Source: Bisporella sp. PMI_857
Lineage: Eukaryota; Ascomycota; Leotiomycetes; Helotiales; Helotiaceae
Direction: 5' to 3'
DNA: 64,000 bases
Assembly: GCA_021307315.1 (NCBI GenBank)
Contig: JAJSPD010000056.1
Span: forward strand, 186,001 to 250,000
In this document: positions 10,900-22,166 of the stretch, piece by piece
How positions within the stretch are numbered: position 1 is the stretch's first letter
Layout: every line of letters starts with the position of its first letter
Program-made: the position numbers and the translations under genes
Notes under the pieces: generated by a model
What the model was told of the DNA's origin: nothing
The model's input: the letters and a program-made list of their open reading frames with translations, nothing else
Databases searched by the model: none

Positions 10900-13690
10900 T
10901 CAACTGTTTGGCTGAGAGGCTCCAAGAACACCGGCGCCGCTCAGCGATTGCAAGATCTGACCCGCCTCGATCCCTTGTTGATCACCTATCTCAGCCTCCC
11001 CAAAACTAGTTGTGCCCATACCAAACATCGACGAATCAAAGACATCAATTGACTCTGCATTAGTGTTCGCGACCAGCTGCTGGAACACGTTGTTTTGAAA
11101 CAATGGATCAGGCTCACGACTCATGGTGTAAAAGTCACGATTCATGTTATCAGGATCGGTGAACCCAAGGTTCTGAAGACTCTGGTCCCAATTGCTCGAC
11201 CATTTCGTTGCATCCATCGTAGCAAATTCTTGAAAGGCAGGATCGAGCTCGAGTTCTGAGCCAAAAGACCTCGTATGCTTTAGACGTGGCTGTGTAGGCT
11301 GGAGTGTTTGAATTTGATTTGCCCATGTATCGTTAGCGTTGAGTTGTATCTGATTCTGTTGGAAATTAGGTGTCATCGTCTGTCCGCCACCCTGCCCAAA
11401 AGATGATGTACGACCAGGAGAGGATTGTGAGAATGGTCTGGAAGCCTCTGATGGGTGGTTTTGTTTAGAACCTAGGGTGTTGGCATTGGCATCATGCCCT
11501 GTTTGTGGAATACCGCTGATTAAGTCAAAAGCAACCTGGCTATCCCTTCGGTCCATTGAGACTGCCCGATTAGTTTGCATTGATTCCAACTCTTTAAAAG
11601 ATTCCAATATCGGCCAAGCCGGTGCCATGGCCTCAAGACAGTGATCGAGAACATATTTCCAGTCATTTAGCACAATTTGAGTGCTCTGTATACTCTCATT
11701 TACCTTCCGTAAAACGTCGTAAGCTGTTCTAGTAAAGAATTCGAAAGTCGGAGGTACAATAAGAAGACCAAAGCTATTGGCGTGCTGTTTGAGAAGTGTT
11801 ACCAATTGGCGTGCTGACCGAGTACTTGGCTCCAGATTTGCAGACTCCTTATCATCATTGCAAGACATCAATTGTGCGATGGCTAATGTGTTGAAATATG
11901 CAAGATGGAGATTGTAATGATGTGGCAGCAATGACATAGCTTGTTCTGTATTCATGGCAGCAGAGTCAAAGTACAGCGAAGAAGCTTGAGCTGAACTCCA
12001 GGCATGAAGTTTTTCCAACAATGTGATACTGGCTTGAGACATTTTATGAGTATCAACCACACATGCTGCCTCATTTGAGATCTGTAAAACTTGAATCAGC
12101 CGATTGAATGTGCTCAGGATGGAGGCAGGTCCTCTGGCGTTCCCTGTGTGCAATCTCCGCACCGAAAGACAGTCGCCCCAAGGATCCCATTCTTCAAGAC
12201 CGTCCTCTTCCACCGAGCCAATACTGGCGACATCTTCTGCTCTGAGATGTGGACGATGTCCTGATCTAGCGGCAATAAGTGTATCTACGACAAAACAGCC
12301 AAGAAAAACGTGTCTCGTTCTTGATTTCGTGTATAACGGTGCAAGAGGATCATCCCCCGATCTATCAAGCCTCAGGTCAATGGCAATGCTAACAGCTTTT
12401 CCAATCAGCAACCAAGCACGTTTGGGATATCCGATTCCCAAGTTGGTGAGTGCAAGAATAATGAGGGCCTGAACATGCCCGATTTCGAAAAAGCCATCCT
12501 CATTAGGTATGAAATTTCTGGCTTGAGTATACATCCTTTCCGCTGTCCAGACCATCTCTGCCACTGGGCCTTGCGCGTGAGGTATATTATTAATGGCTCT
12601 ATGTTGGTACTTAGCGTATGCAATCGTAGCCCATAGCGCTGCATGATTTCCTGATCCTGGCCCCAACAGCTGGACCTCCTGCTTGTTCTGCGAGTATTGA
12701 TACGACGTACGCAATAAATCAATCTTTTCGAGGATGGGTAGCCATGTATGTGTATATGAAAAATAAACATCAAGCAAATGCCATGCTTCGGATGGGAGGT
12801 CCGAAACATCTGAAACAGGAGCGGGAGTATCAACAGAAGCAGCGAGTGTAACCTGTGGACTCAATATGGATTCGTAGGCTGGCTCCACTTGAATGTTGTT
12901 TGGTACCGAACTTCGATGTCCATTCTGCGTTGGTAGCCGGATGTCGAGTTTCGATTCGTCCCAACCAGAGGCTCTCTGCTCGTCTTCAATCACCGGTCCA
13001 CTTGGTGCGAATTTCTTTTCTGGCTGAGATTGCGAAAAAGTGGCACGTCTTCGTTTTCCATTCTCAGCTCCAGGGTCAGGGAAAGAAAGTAGCCTGTGGA
13101 GCTCGCTCGAGAGTTTTGACTCATTCCAGGCATTAACTAGAAGTTCAGAGTTATATTCGTCGTTCCAGGTTCCTAGGAAACTGTGATTTCCATTGCTGCC
13201 GTTGCCCGAAGTGGTAGAAAGTAGTCTATCCTCAACCCCATGTACTTCTTGTAGTGCCAGTCCCCAAAGCTTTTCCATACCTCTAACGTAACCTTCTGGT
13301 AGTCCCCTCTTTTTTACATTTGCGTCATATGCACATTGTCGACCATTCGCGATACACTTTGGCAGTCATTGTCAGCACTATATCTTTAGAGTTGAAGGAG
13401 AATGATGCAGCGCAGCATTTCGCCCCGGGCTGCAACCACGGGTATAATCTTCTAACCCTAGAAAGTGCCATTCTTCTCAAGGAATTGTAACCATCACTCA
13501 CTGTTGAGCACGAAGGCTTCTTGCCATCGCATTTATCTTTCCGAGTCCGGCACCTGTCGCAAGCTTGCGAAACTCGTTTCCGTGGCCCGCGCTTGCCTTT
13601 CTTTGGTGCATTGTCTTTTTCATCTTCCTTCTCTTCGTCTCTGTCTTTTGGCAGAGCCATGGGCAAGATTGGCACAGGATCGACCTCCAT
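10900..13690 (-). CDS. Zn2Cys6 transcription factor with fungal_trans domain, QutA/QA-1F-like
   Basis: Two exons, 13502-13690 and 10900-13356, flank a 145-bp intron (GTGAGT...CTGAC...AAAG, phase 0) that divides the zinc cluster. Spliced, the six cysteines (about residues 44, 47, 54, 61, 64, 71) follow the Gal4 spacing, then a linker KKRGLPEGYVRGMEKLWG. The protein is about 881 residues. The middle region (LLDVYFSYTHTWLPILEK and onward to AWLLIGKAVSIAIDLRL) is a fungal-specific transcription factor domain, and the C-terminal third is Gln/Asn/Ser-rich, as in activation domains. The YFSYTH-WLPILEK segment resembles the QutA family as I remember it. Divergent placement beside a QutR-like gene matches qutA/qutR and qa-1F/qa-1S. 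The zinc cluster itself is not a close match to QutA in my memory, so the orthology is tentative. Confidence 0.82.
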
Positions 13691-14456
13691 CAGCTCTCCA
13701 GTTCACTCTTATATGCTGGCAGACTAGCTCTGGTTGGGGATAACCCATTGGGACTAGGTCCAAGCTCGGGGATATTGCAGCGCAACAGATTCTCCTTCAT
13801 AGGCCGAACTCCCGCTTCAGGATCTGGATCTGGTCCGCCTCTCGTCAAATTCTTCAGAAGCATAAAATGTTGCCAAGGGACGTGTCCCCGTCGCGCTTGA
13901 TGCGTGGATCACTGCGCCTTCGCCGTCGCAGGGAAACTGCTTTACACCCTTGCTGATGCTCAACTGCCCCAGGGCAAGGAATCATTGACCTCGATCGGCT
14001 TCTCCAGAGACCCAAGGAATGTTGGTAGAAGCTGGGGAAGACAAGGTCATTGTACTGTACATGACATGTACAATAAGCATTCCCCAGGTTAAAAGCGGGA
14101 ACTTTGAGATACAGTAACGAGTAAGAAGCTAGAGATTTGAGTTCCAATTGCGGGGGAATTACTCACCAACATGAAAATGCCGTGACGGTAAAGTTTTTAC
14201 CCGCCCCCTCAAGAAATACTTACGTAATCAACACCACTACCAATCCCCCAGTCGTGCAAATCAGTTCATTCATCAGTCAATAATACAACACTCAAAATCA
14301 TGTGTTTTGACAGGTAACGAGCTGTCTATACACCTGCAGGAACATTCCGAATAAAATATATATGGCTGTTCTGCTGATGCTCATCCTTGACACGCGGAAA
14401 CTTGCATATCACCTACTCCAAAGCCCAGCACCATTTCACGTGCACGGTCGACAAAC
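13691..14456. promoter_or_regulatory. Divergent promoter between Zn2Cys6 activator and QutR-like gene
   Basis: A 766-bp gap between two divergent start codons. It includes a run with tgtactgtacatgacatgtaca near 14050-14072, containing overlapping TGTAC/GTACA palindromes, and a TATA-like atatatatgg near 14358. I cannot assign the palindrome to a specific factor. Confidence 0.5.
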
Positions 14457-16941
14457 ATGTCGGTAACCACGCTGGAACAAGTCTCTGCGAAGTCATCAAT
14501 CGTTTGGAACTTGGTATCTCAGCAGCCTGTTTCAAGAGACTTTGATTCCAATGCCTCGATTGTCCTCGTTGGATCTCGGGGTTCGGGCAAAAGAAGCCTT
14601 GGGTTTATTGGGGCAACTCATCTAGGGCGTCGTTTTATCACAGAAGACTATTATTTTGAAGAGACTACCGGCTGCTCCAGAGGTGTATTTCTAAGGCAAT
14701 ATGGAGGGCCTGCGTTCTATCGAAGGAATATCGAAGTGCTGAGGCAAATGCTCGACAGGAACCGAACGGGATGCATCATTGAGTGCGGAATGGCCAGTTT
14801 GGCTACAGAAGCTCAGAGAGCCATTCAAGATTACTCCAGGACGAATCCAGTCATATATGTCACGCGCGAGAGTGACCGGATACGAAAATTGCTAAATCTC
14901 GACGAAAGGGAAGGCTCTCGCTTGGAAAAGGGTGACTTGACCCACCGAAGTTGTTCAAATTTTGAGTATTACAATCTGTACGACTCCAGCTGCGATGGAA
15001 CCGACTCTGGGGATCAAAGCCCGTTGCCAAATATCCCATCAAGGTTGAAATATGCCAAGGAAGATTTCTCCGCTTTTCTGGATCTCTTGACTGGCCAAGG
15101 CGTGATTCGCAGCACTTATGAAAGTCCATTCTCGCTCGCAGCTCTTCCACCAGAGTGCAGATCTCATACATATGCCCTTTCCATTCGCCTCTCGACAGTC
15201 CCCGAGCTCAATCTTGAAGCGCTCGAAGCAGGCATAGACGCATTTCAACTCAAAATCGATACATTTCTCCCAGACTTCCAGAAGACAATCGCAAAGTCCG
15301 TCGCCACCATCAGACGAACGCTCGGAGTACCAATCATCTTCTATGTGGAAGAAAATGTGTTTGAAGATTCAACATACTCTCCACTAGAGAGAGAAGACAT
15401 CTACTTTGGCATTCTTCAACACGGCCTCAGATTGGGCGTGGAGTATGTTGTAGTGGACTTGAAGTACTCAACCGAGCAGATTTCTCGATTAGTTGATAGT
15501 TCTGGGCGAACAAAAATTATTGGCCATCACCTGCACAAACAGGAAAATTCATGGGGATGGGATGATGAATCTCGTATGATCCAATATCGAAGAGCAAAAA
15601 CACTAGGTTGCGACATGGTTCGTTTCGTTAGACAAACATCTAAAGCAACTGACAATGAGACCATCCGAGGTTTTTTGCACAAGATCAGAGCCATTCCAGA
15701 TCATCTACCAGTAATTGCTTACAATCTTGGAGAGCATGGGAAAAGCTCCTTGGTCGAAAATCACATCTTTACGCCCGTGACACATCCAATAATGAAATCC
15801 ACAGTCAGTTTGAGTCAAACCCGGCAATTTCTCCCAACAGCAGCAGAAGCCATGCAAGCACTGTATCAAAAGGCTGTGTTTGATCCCCTCCACTTCTACC
15901 ATCTTGGTGCTAGTGTATTTTACAGTTTGTCTCCCGCTATGCACACAGCAGCTTATGAGGTATCTGGATTGAGCAACACCTTCGAGTCACTTCAGGTCTC
16001 ATCACTTGAAGAGATCCAGCGATTGTGTCAAAAGCCATCATTCGGCGGTGCAGCCATCACGCACCCCTTCAAAGTACAAATATTATCTCGTATCTCCGCG
16101 AAGAGCTATCATGCCAAGGCTATTGGTGCAGTGAATACTGTACTGCCACTACGACTTCTGCCTGGCGATAGTCCTTTAGATGGGAGTACACCATCTCTTC
16201 TACGGCAAGCTAATCGTAGGGGCAAAGTTGGTCCTGTTTGTGCATATTATGGGGACAATACAGATTTCATAGGTATAATGACTTGTCTTCGACGAAATAT
16301 GTCTCCAAGGAATGTTGTTCAGCCATCAAAAACCACGGGATTAGTGATTGGTGCAGGAGGAATGGCTCGAGCTGCGATATATGCAATGATACGGCTTGGT
16401 TGTCGAAAGATTTTCATTTTCAATCGAACAGTCGCCAATGCAGAGGCTGTTGCACAACATTTCAATTCCTGGGCTGCTGGTCTGAGCAATGATGGAGAGG
16501 TTGTTCGCGTACTGCCTTCTGGACAAGCAGAATGGCCGCCGAATTTCTTATTCCCGACCATGATCGTTTCTTGCGTGCCAGCACGGAGCGTGGGTACACA
16601 CGCGGCTGCAAACTTTGAAATGCCTCTCCAATGGCTTGGAAGTCCTACAGGTGGAGTGGTCGCAGATGTTAGTATAGCAAACTTTAAGTCTCTCATTTAC
16701 TAACGGGAAACAGCTTGCGTACTCACCACTTGATACTCCTCTTCTTCGCCAGATCCGTCGAGTTCGCCAGGAAACCAAACAAGCCTGGCGTATTGTTGAT
16801 GGGCTGGAGATACTACCTGAACAAGCAATCGCTCAATTCGAGCTCATGACAGGCAGAAAAGCACCAAAAAGACAGATGCGCCTTACTGTCAGACAAAACT
16901 ACCATCGTTATGAGGAAAATTCTACATCTATACACAGCTAA
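14457..16941 (+). CDS. QutR/QA-1S-like repressor protein (AROM-derived)
   Basis: Two exons, 14457-16667 and 16714-16941 (46-bp intron, phase 0), give 812 residues. It lines up with the last three AROM domains. A shikimate-kinase-like part (about 35-205) has the P-loop-like GSRGSGKRS. A type I dehydroquinase-like part (about 215-445) has GHHLHKQ and DMVRFVRQ, with Arg where the Schiff-base Lys would be. A shikimate-dehydrogenase-like part (about 480-812) has FYSLSPAMH, THPFK, GDNTD and an IGAGGMARAAIYAM nucleotide fold. In Aspergillus and Neurospora, QutR and QA-1S have this architecture and silence quinate catabolism genes by blocking the activator; loss of catalytic residues fits a sensor role. 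The neighbouring divergent Zn2Cys6 gene would be its partner. The target pathway here is inferred only from homology and context. Confidence 0.85.
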
Positions 16942-18203
16942 TAGAAATTACCATGGCACCGTCACACAACGCTATCAAAGTATCCTCGAATAGTAAATTA
17001 AAGAGATTATTATCAGTCCGCAGAAAACAGAGATGGAGATCAAATACTTAGGAACTTCCTGTCCACGTCCCAGTCCCGATATCCTCCGGGCCCTAGTATA
17101 ATTCAAAGAACCAAAGTCGCAGAAAAAGGATTTGAAATGAACAACCCCACCCTATACGGTACGCGCTCCGACATTCTGCATGGTCTCTTTGATGAATTCA
17201 TCCCCAGTTCCAAGATCCAAGGTCGAAAAATCTGGTATGAATCTCTCGTCACGTGTATAGCTGCCCCTGGTCATTTTCATGCATCACGATGAGTAATGTT
17301 CGGGAAAACTCCATAGCAATTCCACGACCTCACAAATACCTGACTAATTCGGACATACAATGCCAAGTTTAGGGTCCGGCAGGCTGCTTAGTTTATGCAT
17401 TACTCATCCATACCAATTTCACGCCTCTGCATACTCGCGGTGTACAAAGCGGTGGTGGAGTAACTCATTATTCCCACACAACATTTCACTCGTTCGTCCA
17501 TTTGCCGTTTAGGATTAGCGTCGATCCGTGGTGGTTCTCGGCCCTACATAAAGACAAGATATACATGCTGAATAAGACTTCCGCATGCGGAGCGGCTGTT
17601 TCCTCCCAACGATTCCCGTCCGGTCCCCGCAATATCGAGGCTCTCAATTGCATATGCGGATCATGCAACCTTATTTTCTCGAATGTGTGGTAACGGTGAT
17701 GCAACATCAGCCAAGAGACATCTCTACTGTGTGTTTTCATCCCGAGTTCTCCAGTACCCAGGTACAGCCACGGCGAGAACCCGAGCCCCAGGTTAACTAA
17801 TGCTTTGAAGTTGGTTTAGTAATATCACTATGATCTTGGAGACAGGGTTTGGGGCTCAATTCAGGACTCGTTAAGCAAATCAGAGCATCGTTTTCAGCAC
17901 GAGGATTTACTTTCACACATCACAAGCCTACGACCCTCTCATTGCCCCTGCGACGACGACGAATTTACGCCTTCTCACTTCGGTCATGCTACCTATAAGG
18001 GAGAATCCGCTTATATTACGATGCGTGCTTACTTAATGACGGTCTATGAGAGCACGAGCATGAAAATTTGAGGTACATACTCCTCGTTGTACTCGTTGGC
18101 GCTCATGTATAAGTAGACGCATTCTTTCTACTTTGAAAGGGCACCTCACCTCGAACAAGCCATCTTCCTCATCTACCTACCTCTTCCAGATCATCTCATC
18201 AAA
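16942..18203. other. Intergenic, no supported gene
   Basis: This is the 3' flank of the QutR-like gene and the promoter of the isochorismatase-like gene. A CT-rich stretch with candidate transcription start sits at 18120-18200. The short frames present have no resemblance to known proteins. Confidence 0.5.
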
Positions 18204-19023
18204 ATGCGGTCCTCCATCATTCTTTCAGCTTTTGTGGCTCTCGCCTCCGCTACTGGTACTAACTCCTCAAACGTGCTCATCTACCTACATACTAACAAGC
18301 ACAGACTTCAAGTTCACCCGCCTTGACAAAAACGATGCCATTCTCCTCGTCGTTGATCATCAATATGGTCTCTCCACCCTCGTCCGTGATTTCGACCCCA
18401 TCGTTTTCAAGAACTCGATTCTCGCTCATGCCGCTCTTGGTAATCTATTCAACCTGCCAACCATCCTGACCACATCAGCCGACACTGGACCAAATGGAGC
18501 TCTGCCTAAGGAGATAGTTGCTGTAAGTCAGCTGGAGCATGAAGGAAGCACTCCGATGAATTTCATAAGCTAACCCGTAAAGATGCACCCCAACGCCTCA
18601 TTCATCCACCGCCAAGGTGAGGTGGACGCCTGGGACAATGCCGACTTTCGTGCCGCCGTCGAATCCACTGGCCGTAAGCAAGTGATCCTCGCTGGTATCG
18701 TGACCGAGGTCTGCACATCCTTCCTCGCTCTATCTCTCCGTGAAGCCGGCTATGAAGTATGGGCAAACACCGACGCCTCTGGAACCTTTGACGAGAAACT
18801 CGCTTTCGACGCAAACCGTCGCATGGAGCAGGCGGGCGTGCACTTGATGGGAATGTTTGGTATCGCCATGGACTTGATGCGCGATTGGAGGAATGTGCCA
18901 GGTGCCGCGGAGGTGCTGCCTTTCTTGGATACATATCTGCAGCCTTACAGCCTTGTTGCCAGATCCCATGGCTTGGCAATTGAAAATGGAACTTTGATTC
19001 CAGGAGAGGCACAGATCCTGTAA
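18204..19023 (+). CDS. Secreted isochorismatase-like (YcaC-type) cysteine hydrolase
   Basis: Three exons, 18204-18255, 18305-18522 and 18583-19023, encode 236 residues. The first exon is almost exactly a signal peptide (MRSSIILSAFVALASA), so the protein probably enters the secretory pathway. The fold signatures are LLVVDHQYGLS with the catalytic Asp, and LAGIVTEVCTSFLALSLREAGYEV with the catalytic Cys. The RQGEVDAWDN and ANTDASGTFDEKL segments resemble the bacterial YcaC group rather than true isochorismatases; by eye, the catalytic Lys position carries Arg. The substrate is unknown. Secreted isochorismatase-fold proteins occur in some plant-associated fungi, but nothing here proves that role. 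No cluster partner is adjacent. Confidence 0.85.
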
Positions 19024-19490
19024 ACTAGGCGGATAACGGTATGGAGCAGAAACTTTCTGATGGGTGGTCAAAGAGACGAAGAGGGCCGGGTTTGGAAAAG
19101 GAGAGATTGTAGAGCAGTCGGCTGTTTATTTCTTGTATATACTTTTAAGAAGCATCTTTTAAGTAGATTGATTACAATAGCAGTTGCACGGCTTGAGCTG
19201 CTTGTTAGAGACAATGACAAGATACGGATAATATTAGCAATTAACCCTCAGTTTCTTGACAATAAGTGCGACCTGGCACGAAGAAAATATGTAAACTTCG
19301 CAAGTTCCGATGCAGATAAGCATTCGTCTCGATAAGGAGGACTCTCTCTACTGGTAACAGAGCAAGAGATCTCATAATTTCATCAATGATTAGATCAAGC
19401 GTAAGAAACAAAACCAGATATGAAAGAATGAGCAGGCTGCTCTCCTCAGGGTAGTCCTATTATTCCCCAACGCCGTGTAAATATCTACAT
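19024..19490. other. Convergent 3' flanks of hydrolase and ENP1 genes
   Basis: The two genes converge here. Only untranslated flank is expected, and no further gene is seen. Confidence 0.5.
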
Positions 19491-20984
19491 CTAATCCATC
19501 ATCAAGGTATCATCGCCGCCCAAGGCAGCCGGCTCGGGCTCAATCGGAACTCCTCTCCCCCGTCCCGCAAGCAGCTCCCTTCTAACCTCTGGCCCGATCC
19601 CCGCATGGCCCTTCTCTAACAGCAGATCTAAAAGCGCCTCCCTCTGATCCTCCGTGATGTTATCCCTGTACCTCTGTGCAAATGCCAGTAGGCACTGATG
19701 CCAAATAACCGGCAACTTGGCATCCCTCGCTTGCGCAATCTCGCCCTTCATAACCGCATTTTCCTCGTCGACATTCGCAGGATCATTGCTACGGAATCGG
19801 AGGAAGTGGAATACCAGGGAGTCAATTACTTGGTATGGGAGGGCGTATTTCTTGTCCAGCAGGGCTTTGATGAAGATGTTTGTCGCTCCGCCTCCTTCAG
19901 TGCCCGCCGATGCTTCCTGTGCTGCGATCTGGCAAAGTCCCTGTATTGCGGCGGCGGAATGAAGGACTGGTATGCTCACTCTCACAAGTACTCCGGAAAT
20001 TATATTCGCCTCTCGAAATGTGCATGTGCCACTTCCAACCAGCGGGAATAAAATGCCTTTGAACCACGCAGCAGGTTTGTATAATCCCTTCTTGAGTGCG
20101 GCGAACAAATGAACGTTCAGCTTTTTAGTTTCGGCAATGTCTTCACGGACTTTGTCAAGGAGGACCATTTCAAAGAAACGCTGAGCGACGTGGGGTTTGG
20201 AGGAGACGAAAATGCGGGTTGCTTCGTAGGTTGCGTTTGCCGTCCATTTATCAGGACGGGTGATTTGGAGGATATCTTCCCAGTGAGGGACTGTCGGAAG
20301 GATTTTAAACGGTTTGGGAAGTTTTCCAGATTTATAACGCGCGAGAATTAGTCCGACTCTGTTGCGCAATTAGTTTCAGCCCATCGCTATGGAACATTGA
20401 ACGTACTTCATATATACTTCCACAACTTTTGGCGGTATCTCATAGTCCTCGTCTACTGGCCCAGGGCCATCTCCCCCCGCTCTTGCTTGTGCCGCCTCAA
20501 ATGCCTCAATCTTCTCCATTATCAGATCTGCCAGATTCGTCGATTGTCCTCCCTCCTCCTCATCGCCACCGCTCACCCACCCCGCCAATATCCGCGAAGG
20601 ATCTTCACCATCTGGGTGAAATTTGTCAAACATCTCCCGATCTCCCGGGGCAACTTCTATCTCGTCTACTTCCTCATCCTCATCTCCCCACTCCTCGTGT
20701 TCAAAATGCTCTTCCTCCTCGCTCTCGAACCTCGAATCGAACTCAAATGCCGGATTGGGGTTTTGAACTTGATTTGTCTCTTCATCTTCATCTGCTAGCT
20801 CCTGTGCCATACCAAGAATCTTCCGCGAGGCTTTAGAGCCTACGAATTTCTCCTCTTGATCTCCATCTCTAGATTTCCGCTTACCAGTTTTGGTTTTGCG
20901 GGAAACTGTTGCTTCGTACTCTGCTTCTAGAGGATTGTGCCTCCGTGCCTCACGCATACTTGATGGAGTGACTGCTTTCGGCAT
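19491..20984 (-). CDS. ENP1: Bystin / Enp1, 40S ribosome biogenesis factor
   Basis: Two exons, 20407-20984 and 19491-20358 (48-bp intron, phase 2), encode 481 residues, the usual size for fungal bystin. The N-terminal third is hydrophilic and acidic with a basic patch (KTKTGKRKSR), typical of nucleolar proteins. The conserved bystin domain follows: GKLPKPFKILP, WEDILQITRPDKWTA, RIFVSSKPHVAQRFFEMVLLD, LKKGLYKPAAWFKGIL and ALPYQVIDSLVFHFLRF. Enp1 is an essential component of pre-40S particles needed for 20S pre-rRNA processing and nuclear export. It is a single-copy housekeeping gene, and no anomaly is seen. Confidence 0.95.
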
Positions 20985-21162
20985 TATGTATATTTGAGGT
21001 TCTCGAACCGGTATTTGAGGGATTGTTGTTGTCGTATTCTCCCAGGGCTTTTGCGGTCTGGAAAATAAAAAAGTTTAGGAACATTTTGGAGGGGTTATCT
21101 TAGCGGCTTGGCACAATGCTGCATAACTCACGTGACTTTATGTCTGGCAATAGACCCCTCAT

Positions 21163-21983
21163 TTATCTCAGCACGCTCAGACCCTCTTTTACGAGATTAC
21201 GTTAAATAAATTTAACTAGCCCCACAAAACCTTTGTGAGCCAATGAGGATCGCCAGATCCTCATTTCTCGTAGAGAGTCTGAGGTCAAATGGGGATGATT
21301 TTAGTGTAACGATTTTTGGTTTGTTAGTACATTAATTAGTTGTTTTCAACGCTGTAGTTGTCCTATTCAACAACACATATTAGTACTTTTAAATAGCACA
21401 TATTGTAGCTTGTATATTAAATTATTAATATGATCCGGCAATTTAATGAAATATTGTGTAGTTGTATTGTTATTCAAGTTTTCGTACGTAGTATTATATG
21501 TAGTTTAATTGGTCAATTAAGCTGATTAAGCAGAAAATTTCATAAACTTTGCACAAATATTCATAAACTTTCACAAATGTTTACTAAGCACAATGACTAA
21601 TTAAAAAACTTTTCATAAACTTCGCACAAACGTTCACAAATATTCATAAATAAATCACTTTTGTAAGTACACTTTTTGACTTCGACGTTGTAGTTTACCT
21701 TTTAATTAATCAATTAAACTATTTCAAATATAATCATTATAAAATTTAAACTTGTATCTATTTTTATGATCCGGCAAATAAATAACAGCTGCGTTGAAAA
21801 ACTAACAGTAATCAATTGAAAATAGTCAAAATACCTAAAAAACCAATCGTTCTCACCAAAGCGATCACTATTTGACCTCAGACGCTTCGCAGACGCTCGC
21901 GAGCACGTGGGCCGATTAGGCCAATTTGAGTAAGTTTAAGTGGATCGCCTTGGCACAGCGAAGCGTCTGAGGAACTGAGATAA
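21163..21983. mobile_element. Non-autonomous inverted-repeat DNA transposon (MITE, Mutator-like by target-site length)
   Basis: An 821-bp AT-rich element without a coding frame. It begins TTATCTCAG-cacg-CTCAGAC and ends, read in reverse complement, TTATCTCAG-ttc-CTCAGAC. It is flanked by identical 9-bp copies of ACCCCTCAT at 21154-21162 and 21984-21992, a perfect target-site duplication. Further inward, both arms share GTCTGAGGTCAAAT followed by a related AACGATT...GGTTT segment in inverted orientation, so the inverted repeats extend, imperfectly, over roughly 150-170 bp. The interior has repeated CATAAACTT/CACAAA words and two copies of TATGATCCGGCAA in direct orientation. A 9-bp duplication suggests the Mutator superfamily. 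The element lies between the ENP1 and oxidase promoters. Confidence 0.82.
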
Positions 21984-22166
21984 ACCCCTCATCAACTATG
22001 CATTCTTTACGAGATGCTTCATGCAATCAAAATCATAATTATAGCTCTCTCGGTCTAGCAACACTTCTCTTGCTCTTGCCCATACTCATAGGAATTACGG
22101 TATTGACTTACGTTTTTAGCTCTATCACGCTATCGCTTCAGGAAATCTTGGCTTAAGTACTAAGAA

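Noticed and set aside
13325..13501. Direct read-through of the zinc-cluster exon (SDGYNSLRRMALSRV and onward) as the real protein
   Set aside because: It would lose the fifth and sixth cysteines; splicing GTGAGT to AAAG restores the STC-IANGRQC motif and joins the long downstream frame.
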